From Cyanobium sp. ATX 6F1 (GTDB lineage: Bacteria > Cyanobacteriota > Cyanobacteriia > PCC-6307 > Cyanobiaceae): a stretch of DNA of 64,000 nt. Position 1 is the first letter of the stretch, and each line of letters opens with the position of its first letter. Under the pieces are notes generated by a model. It was not told the origin of the DNA and did no database searches. It worked only from the letters and a program-made list of their open reading frames with translations. Below are positions 47,026 to 58,514 of the stretch, one piece after another. The translations under genes and the position numbers were made by a program. The stretch is taken from contig NZ_JAGQCS010000002.1 of NCBI RefSeq assembly GCF_024346315.1, forward strand, positions 310,001-374,000, read 5' to 3'.

Positions 47026-48200
47026 GCGGGGCTCGCGCTCTGGGCCTGGTGGCCCTGCTGGCGGCGCTCACGGGCTGCGGCCCGGGAGCTGACACCAAGC
47101 CCCTGAACCTCAGCGCCGGCCTGCCCGTGGGGGCGGCCCTGGCGCTGACCGGCAACGCCAATGTCTACGGCCAGGACCAGCAGATCGGCTTGCAGCTGGC
47201 CCAGGAGAGCATCAAGGGACCGGGCGGCAAGCCCGTGGCCCTGCGCCTCGAAGACGGCGGCAGCGACGAGCAGAGCGCCACGACGGCCTTCAACCTGCTG
47301 ATCGAGGGCGGCGCCATCGCCCTGATCGGCCCCACCCTCTCCCAGCAGGCCTTCGCCGCCGATCCGATCGCCCAGCGCCGGGGCGTGCCCGTGGTGGCCC
47401 CCTCCAACACCGCCAGCGGCATCCCCGAGATCGGCCACTTCATCAGCCGCGTCTCGGCCCAGAGCTCGGTGATCGCGCCGCTTTCGATCGCCAAAGCGCT
47501 CGAACTCCACCCGGGAATCAAGCGGGCGGCGGTGTTCTACGCCCACGACGACGCCTACAGCACCTCGGAAACCACCATCTTCCAGAAGGCCCTGAGCGCC
47601 AAGGGGCTGCCTCCGGTGACGGTGCAGCGCACCCAGCTCAACGACCAGGACTTCCAGAACCAGATCACCGCCGCCCTGCGCCTGAAGCCCGACCTGATCG
47701 TGCTCTCGCTGCAGGCCGTGGACGGGGGCAACCTGATCCGCCAGCTCAGGGAGCTGGGCTACCGGGGCGTAATCGTGGTCGGTAACGGCATGAACACCCC
47801 GAACATCTACCCGATCTGCCAGAAGCACTGCGATGGCATCCTGATCGCCCAGGCCTACAGCCCCGAACTCGATACCCCCGCGAACAAGGAGTTCGTGCGT
47901 CGTTTCAAGGCGGCCAAGGGCGGGGCGATCCCGCCCCAGCTCACGGCCCAGGCCTTCACCGCCCTGCAGGTGATCACCGAGGCGGCCGATCGCCTCGATC
48001 GCCGCCAGCCCCTGGCCAAGCTCAGCCTCAAGGCCGCGCGCGCCGCCCTCAACAGCGAACTGCTCTCGGGCCGCTACCAGACCCCGCTGGGGGAGATCGG
48101 TTTCACCGCCAACGGTGAGGTGGTGCAGAAGCAGTTCTTCGTCGCCCAGGTGCGCATGGAGCCGGGGGGCCGCACGGGCCGCTTCGCCCTGCTGAACTGA
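47022..48200 (+). CDS. branched-chain amino acid ABC transporter substrate-binding lipoprotein
   Basis: A 392-residue type I periplasmic binding protein. The lipobox LTGC ends at residue 19, so it is lipid-anchored. Family motifs are [33 protein letters not shown] and [15 protein letters not shown], then [11 protein letters not shown]. It overlaps the hemL stop as GTGA. With the four genes that follow it forms a complete LivKHMGF-type importer of neutral or branched-chain amino acids; cyanobacterial relatives include the Nat-type carriers and the urea transporter, so the substrate is not fixed. Confidence 0.9.
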   Translation: MSGARALGLVALLAALTGCGPGADTKPLNLSAGLPVGAALALTGNANVYGQDQQIGLQLAQESIKGPGGKPVALRLEDGGSDEQSATTAFNLLIEGGAIALIGPTLSQQAFAADPIAQRRGVPVVAPSNTASGIPEIGHFISRVSAQSSVIAPLSIAKALELHPGIKRAAVFYAHDDAYSTSETTIFQKALSAKGLPPVTVQRTQLNDQDFQNQITAALRLKPDLIVLSLQAVDGGNLIRQLRELGYRGVIVVGNGMNTPNIYPICQKHCDGILIAQAYSPELDTPANKEFVRRFKAAKGGAIPPQLTAQAFTALQVITEAADRLDRRQPLAKLSLKAARAALNSELLSGRYQTPLGEIGFTANGEVVQKQFFVAQVRMEPGGRTGRFALLN

Positions 48201-48213
48201 CGGGGGGAGGCAC

Positions 48214-49146
48214 TTGGACCACCTGCTGCAGCTGCTGGTCAACGGTCTCTCCAGCGGCGCCGTCTACGCCCTGTTCGCCCTCGGGTACACCCTGGTGTTC
48301 TCGGTGCTGGGGGTGATCAACTTCGCCCATGGGGCGGTGTTCACCCTCGGGGCCTACTTCACCTACCTGCTGATCGGCGGGGCCGTGGGCGCCAACGGCC
48401 TGCTGGCGGGCCTGCAACTGCCCTTCGCCCTGCCCTTTCCGCTGGCGCTGTTGCTCGCCGGCGTCGGGGCCGCCGCGGTGAGCCTGCTGGTGGAGGCGGC
48501 CGCCTTCCGGCCCCTGCGCCGGCGGGGCGCCGACCCGCTGCTGGCGTTGATCTCCAGCCTCGGGGCCGGGGTGATCCTGGTGAACCTGCTGCAACTGCTG
48601 GTGGGGGCCGAGAGCTATGCGATCCCCACCTCCGCCCTCGGGACCCTGCCGGCGGCGGTGAGCCTGGGGGGGGCGCAGGTGCGCACGGTGCAGCTGCTGT
48701 TGATGGCGATCGCGGCGCTGGTGGTGGTGGCGCTCACCCTCTGGCTGGAGCGCAGCCGCGGCGGCAAGGCCCTGCAGGCGGTGGCGGAAGATCCCACCAC
48801 CGCCCGGCTGCTCGGCATCAACAGCGATCGCATGGTGCAGCTGGCCTTTGGTGTGAGTGGCTTCCTGGCCGGGGTGGCCGGCGGGCTGGTGGGGTTGAGC
48901 GTCAGCATCGCCGGGCCCTACTTCGGCATCGGCTACGGCCTCAAGGGCCTCGGGGTGCTGGTGCTCGGCGGGCTGGGCAGCGTGCCGGGGGCGGTGCTCG
49001 GCGGCCTGATCGTGGGGCTGGCCGAGGCCCTGGTGCCGGCGGACTATTCAGGCTTCAAGGACGCCGTGGCCTACGCCTTCCTGTTCGCCGTGCTGCTGCT
49101 GCGGCCCCGGGGGCTGCTGGGGCGTCCCACGATCACCAAGGTCTGA
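48214..49146 (+). CDS. branched-chain amino acid ABC transporter permease, LivH type
   Basis: A 310-residue permease with about eight helices. The N-terminal LLQLLVNGLSSGAVYALFAL and LGVINFAHGAVFTLGAY motifs are diagnostic of LivH. GSVPGAVLGGLIVGLAEAL near the C-terminus is the EAA-like loop. The start is TTG with a strong GGGGGGAGG ribosome-binding site. It lies 13 bp after the binding-protein gene. Confidence 0.92.
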   Translation: MDHLLQLLVNGLSSGAVYALFALGYTLVFSVLGVINFAHGAVFTLGAYFTYLLIGGAVGANGLLAGLQLPFALPFPLALLLAGVGAAAVSLLVEAAAFRPLRRRGADPLLALISSLGAGVILVNLLQLLVGAESYAIPTSALGTLPAAVSLGGAQVRTVQLLLMAIAALVVVALTLWLERSRGGKALQAVAEDPTTARLLGINSDRMVQLAFGVSGFLAGVAGGLVGLSVSIAGPYFGIGYGLKGLGVLVLGGLGSVPGAVLGGLIVGLAEALVPADYSGFKDAVAYAFLFAVLLLRPRGLLGRPTITKV

Positions 49147-49157
49147 GCGAAGCGCCC

Positions 49158-50063
49158 ATGCCCCTCGATGCTTCGCTGTTGGTGCAGATGCTGCTGGGGG
49201 CACTGCTGGGGCTCTCGGTGTACCTGCCCCTGCGCAGCGGCCAGCTCTCGCTGGCGACCCCCGGGTTCTACGCGATCGGCGGCTACACCGCCGCCCTGCT
49301 CTCCACCCGCTTCCCGGCCCTCGCCGGGGATGGGGCGCTCTATCCGCTGCCCTCGCTGCTGCTGGAGCTGGTGCTGGCGGCCCTGCTCGCCGGGGCGCTG
49401 GCCCTGGCGATCGGCGGGCCGGTGCTGAAGCTCAAGGGCATTTACCTGGCGATCGCCACCATCGCCCTGGTGGAGATCCTGCGGGTGCTCAACCTCAACC
49501 TGGGGTTCACCGGCGGCGCCACCGGCATCTTCGCCATCCCGCAGCCCTTCGAGGGCCCGCTGGGCTATCTGCTGCTCACCCTGGCGGTGCTGGCCCTGGT
49601 CTGCTGGCTCTGCGCCCGCCTGGAGCGGCTGCGGCTGGGGCGGGCGATGGAGGCGATCCACGAAGACGAGCTCGCCGCCGACTGCATGGGCATTGACACC
49701 GCCCGGGTGAAGCTGCTCAGCTTCCTGTTCAGCGCCCTGGTGGCGGCGGTGGCGGGGGTGATCAGCGCCCACTTCCTGAACACCTGGAATGCGCGTCAGG
49801 GCAGCTTCGACGCCAGCATCACCACCCTCGCCTTCGTGGTCTTCGGCGGCTCGCGCACCTGGCTGGGGCCAGTGGTGGGCGGGCTGGCGCTCACCGCCCT
49901 GCCCGAGCTGCTGCGCCCCGTGGGCGACCTGCGGCTGGTGGTCTACGGGCTGGTGATTCTGCTGGGACCGATCCTGTTTCCCCAGGGCCTGATCACACCG
50001 GAGCTGCTGCGCAGGCTGCGTTGGCCGTTCCGGCAGACACGCGCAGAGGCCCCCGGGCCATGA
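49158..50063 (+). CDS. branched-chain amino acid ABC transporter permease, LivM type
   Basis: A 301-residue permease with about nine helices. The motifs LSLATPGFYAIGGYTAALLS and LNLGFTGGATGIFAIP are typical of LivM, and the cytoplasmic loop GSRTWLGPVVGGLALTALPE is near the end. It lies 11 bp after the LivH-type gene, and its stop overlaps the ATG of the ATPase gene as ATGA. Confidence 0.92.
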   Translation: MPLDASLLVQMLLGALLGLSVYLPLRSGQLSLATPGFYAIGGYTAALLSTRFPALAGDGALYPLPSLLLELVLAALLAGALALAIGGPVLKLKGIYLAIATIALVEILRVLNLNLGFTGGATGIFAIPQPFEGPLGYLLLTLAVLALVCWLCARLERLRLGRAMEAIHEDELAADCMGIDTARVKLLSFLFSALVAAVAGVISAHFLNTWNARQGSFDASITTLAFVVFGGSRTWLGPVVGGLALTALPELLRPVGDLRLVVYGLVILLGPILFPQGLITPELLRRLRWPFRQTRAEAPGP

Positions 50064-50856
50064 ACCAGGCCCACCTTGAAGACGCTCCCCTGCTGGAGTT
50101 GCAGGCGCTGAGCTGCCGCTTCGGCGGCCTGCGTGCCCTCGATCGGGTGAGCCTGGCGGTGAAGCGCGGCGAGATCTTCGGGCTGATCGGCCCCAACGGC
50201 GCCGGCAAGACCACCCTGTTCAACCTGATCTCCGGCCTCACCGCCGCCAGCGGCGGCCGCATCCTCTGGCGCGGCCAGCCGATCACCGGCCTGCGTCCCG
50301 ACCGCATCGCCCGCCTGGGGCTCGCGCGCACCTTCCAGAACCTGCGCCTGTTCGCCCCCTTGAGCGCCCTGGAGAACGTGCTGGTGGGGCTCCATGGCAG
50401 CGCCCGCACCCCCCTGGTGGCGGGGCTCCTGGGCACCGCCAGCTTCCGGCGCCGCCAACGGGAGCTGGAGGCGCAGGCCTTCGAACTGCTGGAGCTGCTG
50501 GAGCTGGCACCCCTGGCCCAGCAGCGCGCCGCCAGCCTCTCCTACGGCAACCAGCGGCGCCTGGAGATCGCCCGGGCCCTGGCCACCGGCCCCCGCTTGC
50601 TGCTGCTCGATGAACCGGCCGCCGGCCTGAACCCGGCTGAAAAAAGCGAGCTCAGCGCCCTGATCCGCCGCCTGCGAGAGCGGTTCTCACTCACGGTGCT
50701 GATCATCGAGCACCATGTGCCGCTGATGATGGACCTCTGCGACCGCCTGGCGGTGCTCAATTTCGGCGAACGCATCGCCCTGGACACGCCGGAGCTGGTG
50801 CGCCGCGATCCGGCCGTGATCGAGGCCTACCTGGGGGGCGCCGTGGAAGAGGAGCC

Positions 50857-50860
<4 letters not shown>
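50060..50860 (+). CDS. branched-chain amino acid ABC transporter ATPase, LivG type
   Basis: A 266-residue ABC ATPase. Walker A is GPNGAGKTT, the Q-loop region has ARTFQNLRLF, the signature is LSYGNQRRLEIARAL, Walker B is RLLLLDEPAAGLNP and the H-loop is IIEHHVPLMM. LSYGNQR and the AGLNP sequence are typical of LivG. The ATG at 50060 overlaps the permease stop; 13 upstream codons are rejected. Its stop overlaps the next ATG as ATGA. Confidence 0.94.
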
Positions 50861-51603
<743 letters not shown>

Positions 51604-51625
51604 GGGGCTGATCGGCCCGCGTCAA

Positions 51626-52711
51626 TCAGCCGCTGACCAATCGGCGCTTGCGCCACTGCAGCGCACCCCAGGTGATGAACAGCAGCGCCGCCGGCAACAC
51701 CGCCACCAGCACCACCAGACGGAATTCATCGAGGGCGCCTGGAACGGTGTTGAACAGAATCTGCTCCAGCAGATAGCAGCCGTAGAGCCCCAGCAACAGC
51801 CAGCCCTCGGAGCGGGTGATCACCCCACCGCTCCAGAAGATCGGCAGGCAGGCCAGGGTTGTGATCACCATGATCGGGAAATCGCGAGTGATCATCACCT
51901 GCTCCACCCCAAGGCCCCGACCGCCGGAGACCGTGGCGCAGAGGCCGAGGATCACCAGCTGGTTGAGCAGGTTGCTGCCCACCACGTTGCCGATCGCCAG
52001 ATCGCCCTTGCCCCGGTAGGCCGCCACCACCGAGGTGACCAGCTCCGGCATCGAGGTGCCGGCGGCAACGATCGTCAGACCGATCACCGTTTCGCTCACC
52101 CCCAGCCCCAGGGCCGCGGCCGTCGCCCCTTTCACCAGCAACTGGGAGCCGATCACCAGCAGCACCAGGCCACCCGCCAGCTTGGCCGCGGCCACCGGGG
52201 CGGGTGCCGCACCATCGCCATCGAAATCATCGGCCGCTCCAGCAGGCTCCTCGCGCGCTGAGACGATCTCCCAGATCAGGTTGATCACCGTGCCCGTGAG
52301 CAGCGCCAGCCCGGCGATCCAGGTGAGCCGTCCGCCCGAGGCCATGCCCCAGGTCGCCATCGAGACACCGAACAGCAGCGGCACATCGCGGCGCACCAGC
52401 CGGCTGTTGACCCGCAGGGGCATGACCACGGCGCTGGCGCCGAGCACCACCAGCACGTTGAAGATGTTGGAGCCCACGATGTTGCTCACCGCGAGGGCAT
52501 CGCCGCCGCTGCCGCCCTGGGTGGTGGCCAGCAGGCTCACGAACAATTCAGGGGCGCTGGTGCCCAGGGACACCACCGTGAGGCCGATCACCAGCTGGGG
52601 GATCCCCAGCAGCAGCGAGAGGGCCACCGAACCGGCGACGAACAGTTCCCCGCCGCCGAACAGCAGCAGGATCCCCACCACGATTTCCAAGACAATGAGG
52701 GAATAGGCCAT
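51626..52711 (-). CDS. Na+/Ca2+ antiporter-family protein (CaCA, YrbG type)
   Basis: A 361-residue membrane protein with ten to eleven helices and two alpha-repeats. The first has VSLGTSAPELFVSLLAT and VSNIVGSNIFNVLVVLG; the second has AAGTSMPELVTSVVAAYRG and IGNVVGSNLLNQLVILG. These are the ion-binding motifs of the K+-independent CaCA family. An acidic loop (DDFDGDG) lies between the halves. The ATG at 52711 is preferred over a TTG one codon upstream. It likely exports Ca2+ in exchange for Na+ or H+. Confidence 0.9.
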   Translation of the reverse strand: MAYSLIVLEIVVGILLLFGGGELFVAGSVALSLLLGIPQLVIGLTVVSLGTSAPELFVSLLATTQGGSGGDALAVSNIVGSNIFNVLVVLGASAVVMPLRVNSRLVRRDVPLLFGVSMATWGMASGGRLTWIAGLALLTGTVINLIWEIVSAREEPAGAADDFDGDGAAPAPVAAAKLAGGLVLLVIGSQLLVKGATAAALGLGVSETVIGLTIVAAGTSMPELVTSVVAAYRGKGDLAIGNVVGSNLLNQLVILGLCATVSGGRGLGVEQVMITRDFPIMVITTLACLPIFWSGGVITRSEGWLLLGLYGCYLLEQILFNTVPGALDEFRLVVLVAVLPAALLFITWGALQWRKRRLVSG

Positions 52712-52829
52712 CAAACCTGTGCCGTGAGGGCCTGCATGTGTCGGCTCAGGTTATGGGGCGATCGGCCGGGGCAGGCTTCCCAAGGCACGTTTCGCGCATC
52801 AACTCAGCGAAAGGCCCCAGCGAAAAGGC

Positions 52830-53900
52830 TCAGCGAAAGGGCGGTGAGTAGAGCAGCCCGCCATCGCGCCAGAGGCGGTTGGGGCCGCGCTCCAGCCCCA
52901 GGGGCGAGCCCTGGCCCAGGGTGCGCTCGAACAGCTCGCCGTAGTTGCCCACCGCCGCCACGGCCCTGGCGGCGAAGTCGGCGGGCAGGCCCAGTTGACG
53001 GCCCAGGTCGCCCTCGAGGCCCAGAAAACGACGCAGCTGGCTCTGGCGGGGATCGGCCCTGGCCGTTGCGGTGCGCGCGGCCAGGTTGGCGCGGCTCAGC
53101 CCCAGCTCCTCCGCCTCGATCAGGGCGCGCACACTCCAGCGCACGGCATCGGCCCAGACTGGATCCGCCTGGCCGCTGGCGGGGGCCATCGGCTCCTTAC
53201 TGAGGATGCCAGGGAGCAGGCGGTGGGCGGCGGGATCGGGGAACAGGGTGCGGCGGGCCGCCAGGCCGGAGCGGTCGCTGGTGACGGCCTCGCAGCGGCC
53301 CGAGAGGTAGGCACTAAAAGTCTCGTCGGCGTTGCGGTAGCGGATCGGCACATAGGCGAGCCCCAGGCTGCCCATGCGATCAGCAAGCACGCCCTCGTTG
53401 GTGGAGCCGCTCACCACACAGACCGTGCGCCCGGCCAGGTCCGCCAACCGCGTGATGCCGCTGGAAACCGGCGCCAGCACACCGCCGCCGTCGTAGTAGA
53501 CGATCGGCGCAAACGAGAGGGCGTTGCCGCCGGGGGCATCGCGGCTGAGGTTGAGCGTGGTGTTGCGAGAGAGCAGATCGACATCGCCACTGGCGACGGC
53601 GGCGAAGCGATCGTTGCTGCTGAGCAACTTGAGATCGAGCTTGGATGGATCCCCCAGCACGGCGGCGGCCACGGCGCGGCAGATCTCCACATCGAGGCCC
53701 TGGAAGCGGCCATCGGCGCCCACGCTGCTGAAGCCTGGCAACTGGCCGTTGATGCCGCAGATCAGGTGGCCCCGCTGCTGGATCAGGCCCAGGCGGCCAG
53801 CCGCCAGCGGGCCAGAGGAATCACCGGAGCAGCCGGCCACAAGCGTCAGCGCCGCCAGCAGGGGCGCCGCCAGGGTCGACAGCCTGAACCTAGGTTCCAT
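52830..53900 (-). CDS. polar amino-acid-binding lipoprotein (AapJ-type)
   Basis: A 356-residue type II solute-binding protein. The lipobox LVAGC ends at residue 24. The family stretch GHLICGINGQLPGFSSVGAD, LDVEICRAVAAAVLGD and VDLLSRNTTLNLSRD is typical of AapJ/general L-amino-acid-binding proteins. The ATG at 53900 overlaps the oxoprolinase 3' end by 11 bp, so the two are co-translated. No permease or ATPase for it is adjacent, so it must use one encoded elsewhere. The neighbour suggests 5-oxoproline or a related amino acid as ligand, but this is inference. Confidence 0.82.
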   Translation of the reverse strand: MEPRFRLSTLAAPLLAALTLVAGCSGDSSGPLAAGRLGLIQQRGHLICGINGQLPGFSSVGADGRFQGLDVEICRAVAAAVLGDPSKLDLKLLSSNDRFAAVASGDVDLLSRNTTLNLSRDAPGGNALSFAPIVYYDGGGVLAPVSSGITRLADLAGRTVCVVSGSTNEGVLADRMGSLGLAYVPIRYRNADETFSAYLSGRCEAVTSDRSGLAARRTLFPDPAAHRLLPGILSKEPMAPASGQADPVWADAVRWSVRALIEAEELGLSRANLAARTATARADPRQSQLRRFLGLEGDLGRQLGLPADFAARAVAAVGNYGELFERTLGQGSPLGLERGPNRLWRDGGLLYSPPFR

Positions 53901-56900
53901 AGCCGCCGCCTCCGGGGGTGGCGATCTCCAGCAGATCACCGGGTTGAACCTCCAGCTCAACGCTGCCCGCCAGGGCTTCGATCGACCCATCGGCGCGCTC
54001 GAGGCGGTTGCGGCCGAGCGCCCCCGGCCCACCACCCGCCAGGCCGAACGGGGGCACCCGGCGGGAGCCCGAGAGGATCGACACCGTCAGCGGCTCCAGG
54101 AAGCGCAGCCGCCGCACCACCCCATCGCCCCCCCGGTGGCGGCCCAGGCCACCACTGCCGCGCCGGATGGCGAACGACTCCAGCCGCACCGGGAAACGGC
54201 TTTCGAGCACCTCCGGGTCGCTGAGGCGTGAGTTGGTCATGTGGCTCTGGATGGCGTCAGCCCCCGCGAACGTGGCACCGGCGCCGCTGCCGCCGCAGAT
54301 CGTCTCGTAGTACTGGCAGTGGCCATTGCCAAAACTGAGGTTGTTCATCGTGCCCTGGGCCGCCGCCATCACCCCCAGGGCGCCAAAGAGAGCATTGGCG
54401 ATCGCCTGGGAGGTTTCCACATTGCCGGCCACCACGGCGGCGGGGTGCCGGGGCCGCAGCAGGCAGCCCTCCGGCACCACCAGATCGATGGGCCGGAAGC
54501 AGCCGGCATTGAGGGGGATCGCTTCCCCCACCAGGGTGCGGAACACATAGAGCACCACCGCCTTGGTGATCGCCAGGGGGGCGTTGAGATTCCCCGGGTG
54601 CTGGGGGGAGGTGCCGCTGAAATCAACCGTGGCCCGGCGCGCGGCCCGATCAATCCGCACCGCCACGGCGATGGCGGCCCCGTCATCGAGCTCCACCCGG
54701 AAGGCCCCATCCTCCAGGCGATCGATCACCCGGCGCACGGCCTCGGCGGCGTTGTCCTGCCCATGGCCCATGTAGGCCAGCACCCGCTCGCACCCCTCCT
54801 GGGCCACCAGGCGCTCCAGCTCGGCCGCCCCCAGGCGATTGGCCGCCACCTGGGCCTGGAGATCGGCGAGGAGCTGGTCGGGATTGCGCACTGGCCAGGC
54901 TCCGGCAGCGAGCCGTTGGCGCCAGGATGCCTCAGAGAACTCGCCTTGCTCCAGGAACGGCACGTTGTCGAGCAGCAGACCCTCCTCCTCGATGCTGGAG
55001 CTGTTGGGGGGCATTGAACCGGGGGTGAGGCCACCCACATCGGCGTGGTGGCCACGGCTGGCCACGAAGAACGACGGCTCACCGGCAGCGGCGAACACCG
55101 GCGTGATCACGGTCAGATCCGGCAGGTGGGTGCCGCCGTTGTAGGGATCGTTGGAGACCACCGCATCCCCGGGGGCCAGGGGCGGGCGCTCCCCGCGGGC
55201 GACGGCCGCCAGCAGGCTGGCGACACTTTCGCCCATGGAGCCCAGGTGCACCGGAATGTGGGGGGCGTTGGCGACCAGATTGCCGCGGCGATCGAACAGG
55301 GCGCAGGAGAAATCCAGCCGCTCGCGGATGTTCACCGAGGTGCTGGTGAGGCGCAGACGTTCGCCCATCTGCTCGGCGATGGCGGTGAAACGGTAGTGAA
55401 ACAGCTCCAGCAGCACCGGATCCACTGCCTCCGGATCCACGGGAGCCGCCGGATCGTCCGAGCGGGTACCGAGCTCATGGGTCCCGGCGCGGCCAGGGCC
55501 AGAGGGGGCATGACGCAGCATCAACTCCCCCCCCGCCAGCACCTGGAGGTCCCAGCGTGGCGCCACCAGCACGGTGCCGGTGGACTCGGTGATCAGGGCT
55601 GGCCCCCTGAGCCGATCACCCGGCCTCAGGCGCCCCCGGGAGAGCAGCGACGCTGGCTGCCAGGCCCCATCGATGAACAGGGATGCCGTGGCGGGGCTGT
55701 CCTCCGGGTCCTGGGGATCGCCGCCGGGCTGTTGCGCGCGATCCGCCAGGGGAGCGCCGGCCGCCACCCGCTCCACACTCAGCCATTCCACCTCCAGAGC
55801 CACAGGCGTGCCGCCCACTCCAGCGGGGGAGTAGCCGTAGCGCTGCTGATGGCTCTCGAGAAAGCTGCGCGTCATCGCCTCCAAGGAGTTCAGGGCTGCC
55901 GGCAGGCTCACCTCAGCGCCCCGAAGCCGCAGCCAGGCGGTCACCCGCCGCGACGAGCCCGGCAGCGGCTCGCCATCGAGGCGCTCCGCCAGCTCATGCA
56001 AGCGCCGCACGCAGGCTGCATCGAGGGGCTCCAGCACACTGCGCTCACGGATCCGCCGCTCCTCGGCCAGACCCATGCCGTAGGCGGAGAGCACCCCAGC
56101 GAGGGGATGGAGCAACACCTGGGCCATGCCCAGGGCCTCCGCCAGGGCACAGGCGTGCTGCCCGCCGGCCCCGCCGTAGCCCACCAGGGCGGCCTGGCGC
56201 AGGTCGTGGCCCCGCTGGATTGAGATCCGCCGGATCGCACCGGCCATGCGCGCCACGGCGATCGCCACCGCCCCCTCCGCCAGACGCTCGATGGGCTGGG
56301 GCGTGGACCCGGGAGCCGTTGGCCAGGCAACCTCCAGTTGCGCCGCCAACGCCTCGAACCGCGCCGCCGATGCTGCGACCTCCAAAGGCTGATCACCGCC
56401 GGGGCCGAACAGCGCCGGAAAGGCCTCGGGCCGCAGGCGCCCCAGCAGCAGGTTGGCATCGGTGACCGTGGCCGGGCCGCCGCGCTGGTAGCAGGCCGGC
56501 CCCGGATCGGCGCCGGCGGAGGCGGGCCCCACCTGCAGTCGCTCGCCATCGACATGCACCACGGAGCCACCACCGGCGGCGACGGTATGGATCGCCAGCA
56601 TCGGCGCCTGCAGGCTGAGGCCGGCGAGTTCCGTTTCGCTGCAGCGCTCCCAGGGCAGCCCAGGCCCGGCCGAATGGAACACATCCGTGGAGGTACCGCC
56701 CATGTCAAAGCCGACGATCGCGCCAAGCCCAGCCGCCGCCGCGATGCGGCAGGCGCCCACCAGGCCCCCGGCCGGGCCGGAGAGAATCGTGTCCTTGGCC
56801 CTCAGCTGCTCCGGCGCGATCAATCCACCACTCGACTGCATCACCCGCAACCCACAATCGGGCCCCAGCTCAGCCTGCAGCTGGCCCAGGTAGGCCCGCA

Positions 56901-57564
56901 GGGGCGGATCCACATAGGCCTCCACCACAGCGGTCTGGGCCCGGGGCACCAGCTTGGTCAGGGGGCTCACCCGGTGGGAGAGGGCCACATGGTTGAACCC
57001 CAGCTGGCGCAGCCACTCCCCGAGGGCGCGCTCATGGCAGGGATGGCGGGCGCCATGGAGCAAAGCAACAGCAACACTTCGGTAGCCATCAGCGTGGGCA
57101 CGGCGCAACTCCACCTCCAGCTCGGCATCCAACCCGAGCGGCTCTAGCTCGCTGCCGTCGGCCGCCAGGCGGCCGCCCACCTCCAGCACCCGGCCAAGGA
57201 GCTGGTCGGGCTTCACGATCCGCAGGGCGAAGAGATCGAGCCGGTGCTGGTCGCCGATCAGCAGGGCATCGGCGAAGCCGCAGCTCACCAGCAGCAGGGT
57301 GGGGGCGCCGGAGCGCTCCAGCAACGCATTGGTGGCCACGGTGGTGCCCAGGCGCACCTCGGCGATGGCTCCTTTGGGCAGGGGTTCCCCAGGGCCCACC
57401 CCCACCAGCTCTCGGATCGCCGCCACCACCGGATCACCGCCGGCCGCCGCCGACAACACCTTGCGCACGACCAGCTCACCGCCTGGGCTGCGGGCCACCA
57501 GGTCGGTGAAGGTGCCACCCCGGTCGATCCAGAAGCGCCAGGCCAACCCCAGGTCGATCATCAA
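53890..57564 (-). CDS. ATP-dependent 5-oxoprolinase, HyuA-HyuB fusion
   Basis: A 1224-residue fused hydantoinase/oxoprolinase. The HyuA half (about 8-690) starts [20 protein letters not shown] and has [27 protein letters not shown] and [20 protein letters not shown]. The HyuB half (about 710-1220) has [60 protein letters not shown] and ends [15 protein letters not shown]. It hydrolyses 5-oxoproline to glutamate using ATP. The fused layout is that of eukaryotic and many bacterial OplA enzymes. The overlap with the amino-acid-binding gene implies a joint uptake-and-use unit. Confidence 0.93.
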   Translation of the reverse strand: MMIDLGLAWRFWIDRGGTFTDLVARSPGGELVVRKVLSAAAGGDPVVAAIRELVGVGPGEPLPKGAIAEVRLGTTVATNALLERSGAPTLLLVSCGFADALLIGDQHRLDLFALRIVKPDQLLGRVLEVGGRLAADGSELEPLGLDAELEVELRRAHADGYRSVAVALLHGARHPCHERALGEWLRQLGFNHVALSHRVSPLTKLVPRAQTAVVEAYVDPPLRAYLGQLQAELGPDCGLRVMQSSGGLIAPEQLRAKDTILSGPAGGLVGACRIAAAAGLGAIVGFDMGGTSTDVFHSAGPGLPWERCSETELAGLSLQAPMLAIHTVAAGGGSVVHVDGERLQVGPASAGADPGPACYQRGGPATVTDANLLLGRLRPEAFPALFGPGGDQPLEVAASAARFEALAAQLEVAWPTAPGSTPQPIERLAEGAVAIAVARMAGAIRRISIQRGHDLRQAALVGYGGAGGQHACALAEALGMAQVLLHPLAGVLSAYGMGLAEERRIRERSVLEPLDAACVRRLHELAERLDGEPLPGSSRRVTAWLRLRGAEVSLPAALNSLEAMTRSFLESHQQRYGYSPAGVGGTPVALEVEWLSVERVAAGAPLADRAQQPGGDPQDPEDSPATASLFIDGAWQPASLLSRGRLRPGDRLRGPALITESTGTVLVAPRWDLQVLAGGELMLRHAPSGPGRAGTHELGTRSDDPAAPVDPEAVDPVLLELFHYRFTAIAEQMGERLRLTSTSVNIRERLDFSCALFDRRGNLVANAPHIPVHLGSMGESVASLLAAVARGERPPLAPGDAVVSNDPYNGGTHLPDLTVITPVFAAAGEPSFFVASRGHHADVGGLTPGSMPPNSSSIEEEGLLLDNVPFLEQGEFSEASWRQRLAAGAWPVRNPDQLLADLQAQVAANRLGAAELERLVAQEGCERVLAYMGHGQDNAAEAVRRVIDRLEDGAFRVELDDGAAIAVAVRIDRAARRATVDFSGTSPQHPGNLNAPLAITKAVVLYVFRTLVGEAIPLNAGCFRPIDLVVPEGCLLRPRHPAAVVAGNVETSQAIANALFGALGVMAAAQGTMNNLSFGNGHCQYYETICGGSGAGATFAGADAIQSHMTNSRLSDPEVLESRFPVRLESFAIRRGSGGLGRHRGGDGVVRRLRFLEPLTVSILSGSRRVPPFGLAGGGPGALGRNRLERADGSIEALAGSVELEVQPGDLLEIATPGGGGYGT

Positions 57565-57622
57565 CGGGAGCCTTAGCCTAGGAAGTCAGCCGCCACCGGC
57601 TCTCAAGGATGGTTCTGTTCAG

Positions 57623-57916
57623 ATGAAACTGATAGCCCTTGCCTTCACCGCCACTGGCTTCACCGCCGCTGCCTTGAGCGCTGGGCTCCTTCCCATGCTG
57701 GGCCTTCCCGCCCGGGCCGCCGATCTCAACGTCGACATCGATGTGATGTGCCAGGGATTCGTCATCCTCAACAAGGACCTGGGGGCCTCGGCGGCCCCCG
57801 GCACACCGGCGGCCGGCAAGATGCAGCAGGAGCTGAAGCTCACGGCGGCCCAGTACGGCGCCCTCTGGTCGCTGATGAAGCTCACCCCCACCGACACCTG
57901 CGTCGGCCTGTACTGA
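57623..57916 (+). CDS. small secreted protein
   Basis: A 97-residue protein. The ATG at 57623 begins a signal peptide (LIALAFTATGFTAAALSAGL...PARA). The mature 62 residues have VDIDVMCQGFVILNKDLG and end TDTCVGLY, with one Cys at each end. The reading frame is open far upstream across the oxoprolinase start, but that part is antisense. The function is unknown. Confidence 0.65.
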   Translation: MKLIALAFTATGFTAAALSAGLLPMLGLPARAADLNVDIDVMCQGFVILNKDLGASAAPGTPAAGKMQQELKLTAAQYGALWSLMKLTPTDTCVGLY

Positions 57917-57923
57917 GCTGAGC

Positions 57924-57947
57924 TCCGGGGAGCCGGCCGGCCCCGGA
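57924..57947. terminator. hairpin between convergent genes
   Basis: TCCGGGG (57924-57930) and CCCCGGA (57941-57947) form a perfect 7 bp stem with a 10-base loop between the small secreted gene and yajQ. No T-run follows; a bidirectional mRNA-end hairpin is likely. Confidence 0.4.
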
Positions 57948-57956
57948 CCAAGCCCA

Positions 57957-58448
57957 TCAGCGGAAGTTCTCGAACTGCAGCGGCAGCTCCAGATCCTCGG
58001 CGCGCAACAGCTGGATCGCCTGTTGCAGGTCGTCCTTGTTCTTGCCGGTGACCCGCAGGCTGTCCCCCTGGATCGCGACGGTCACCTTCTTGAGCTGATC
58101 ACGCACCGTCTTGGAGAGCTTTTTGGCCAGCTCCTGGCTGAGGCCCTTGCGCAGCAGCACTTTCTGCTGCACCCGGTTGCCGCCCACGGGCTCGGGGGTC
58201 TGGAAGTCGAAGATCTTGAGCGACAGCTCCCGTTTGGTGGCCTTCTGGCGCAGCACATCGACCACGGCCTCCAACGTCATGTCGCTGGCGGTGGTGATCG
58301 TGAGGCTGCCCTCCTCCAGCTCGATCTCGGTTTTGGAATCCTTGAGGTCGTAGCGCTGGCCCACCTCGCGGCGCACCTGGTCCACGGCATTGACCAGCTC
58401 CTGGCGATCGAAATCGGAGACCACATCAAAGGAGTAGGTGTCGGCCAT
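57957..58448 (-). CDS. yajQ: YajQ family nucleotide-binding protein
   Basis: A 163-residue protein of the YajQ/DUF520 family. MADTYSFDVVSDFDRQELVN, ELSLKIFDFQTPEPVGGN and a C-terminal QAIQLLRAEDLELPLQFENF block are diagnostic. Members bind nucleotides, including cyclic-di-GMP in Xanthomonas. The ATG at 58448 begins the family N-terminus; over 110 upstream codons in the frame are rejected. Confidence 0.94.
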   Translation of the reverse strand: MADTYSFDVVSDFDRQELVNAVDQVRREVGQRYDLKDSKTEIELEEGSLTITTASDMTLEAVVDVLRQKATKRELSLKIFDFQTPEPVGGNRVQQKVLLRKGLSQELAKKLSKTVRDQLKKVTVAIQGDSLRVTGKNKDDLQQAIQLLRAEDLELPLQFENFR

Positions 58449-58514
58449 CGGACCAGAAGACAGGGGTGAGGGGCTCCAGCCTAGAAAAGGGACCTCGCCC
58501 ACTCCTCTGCTGCC

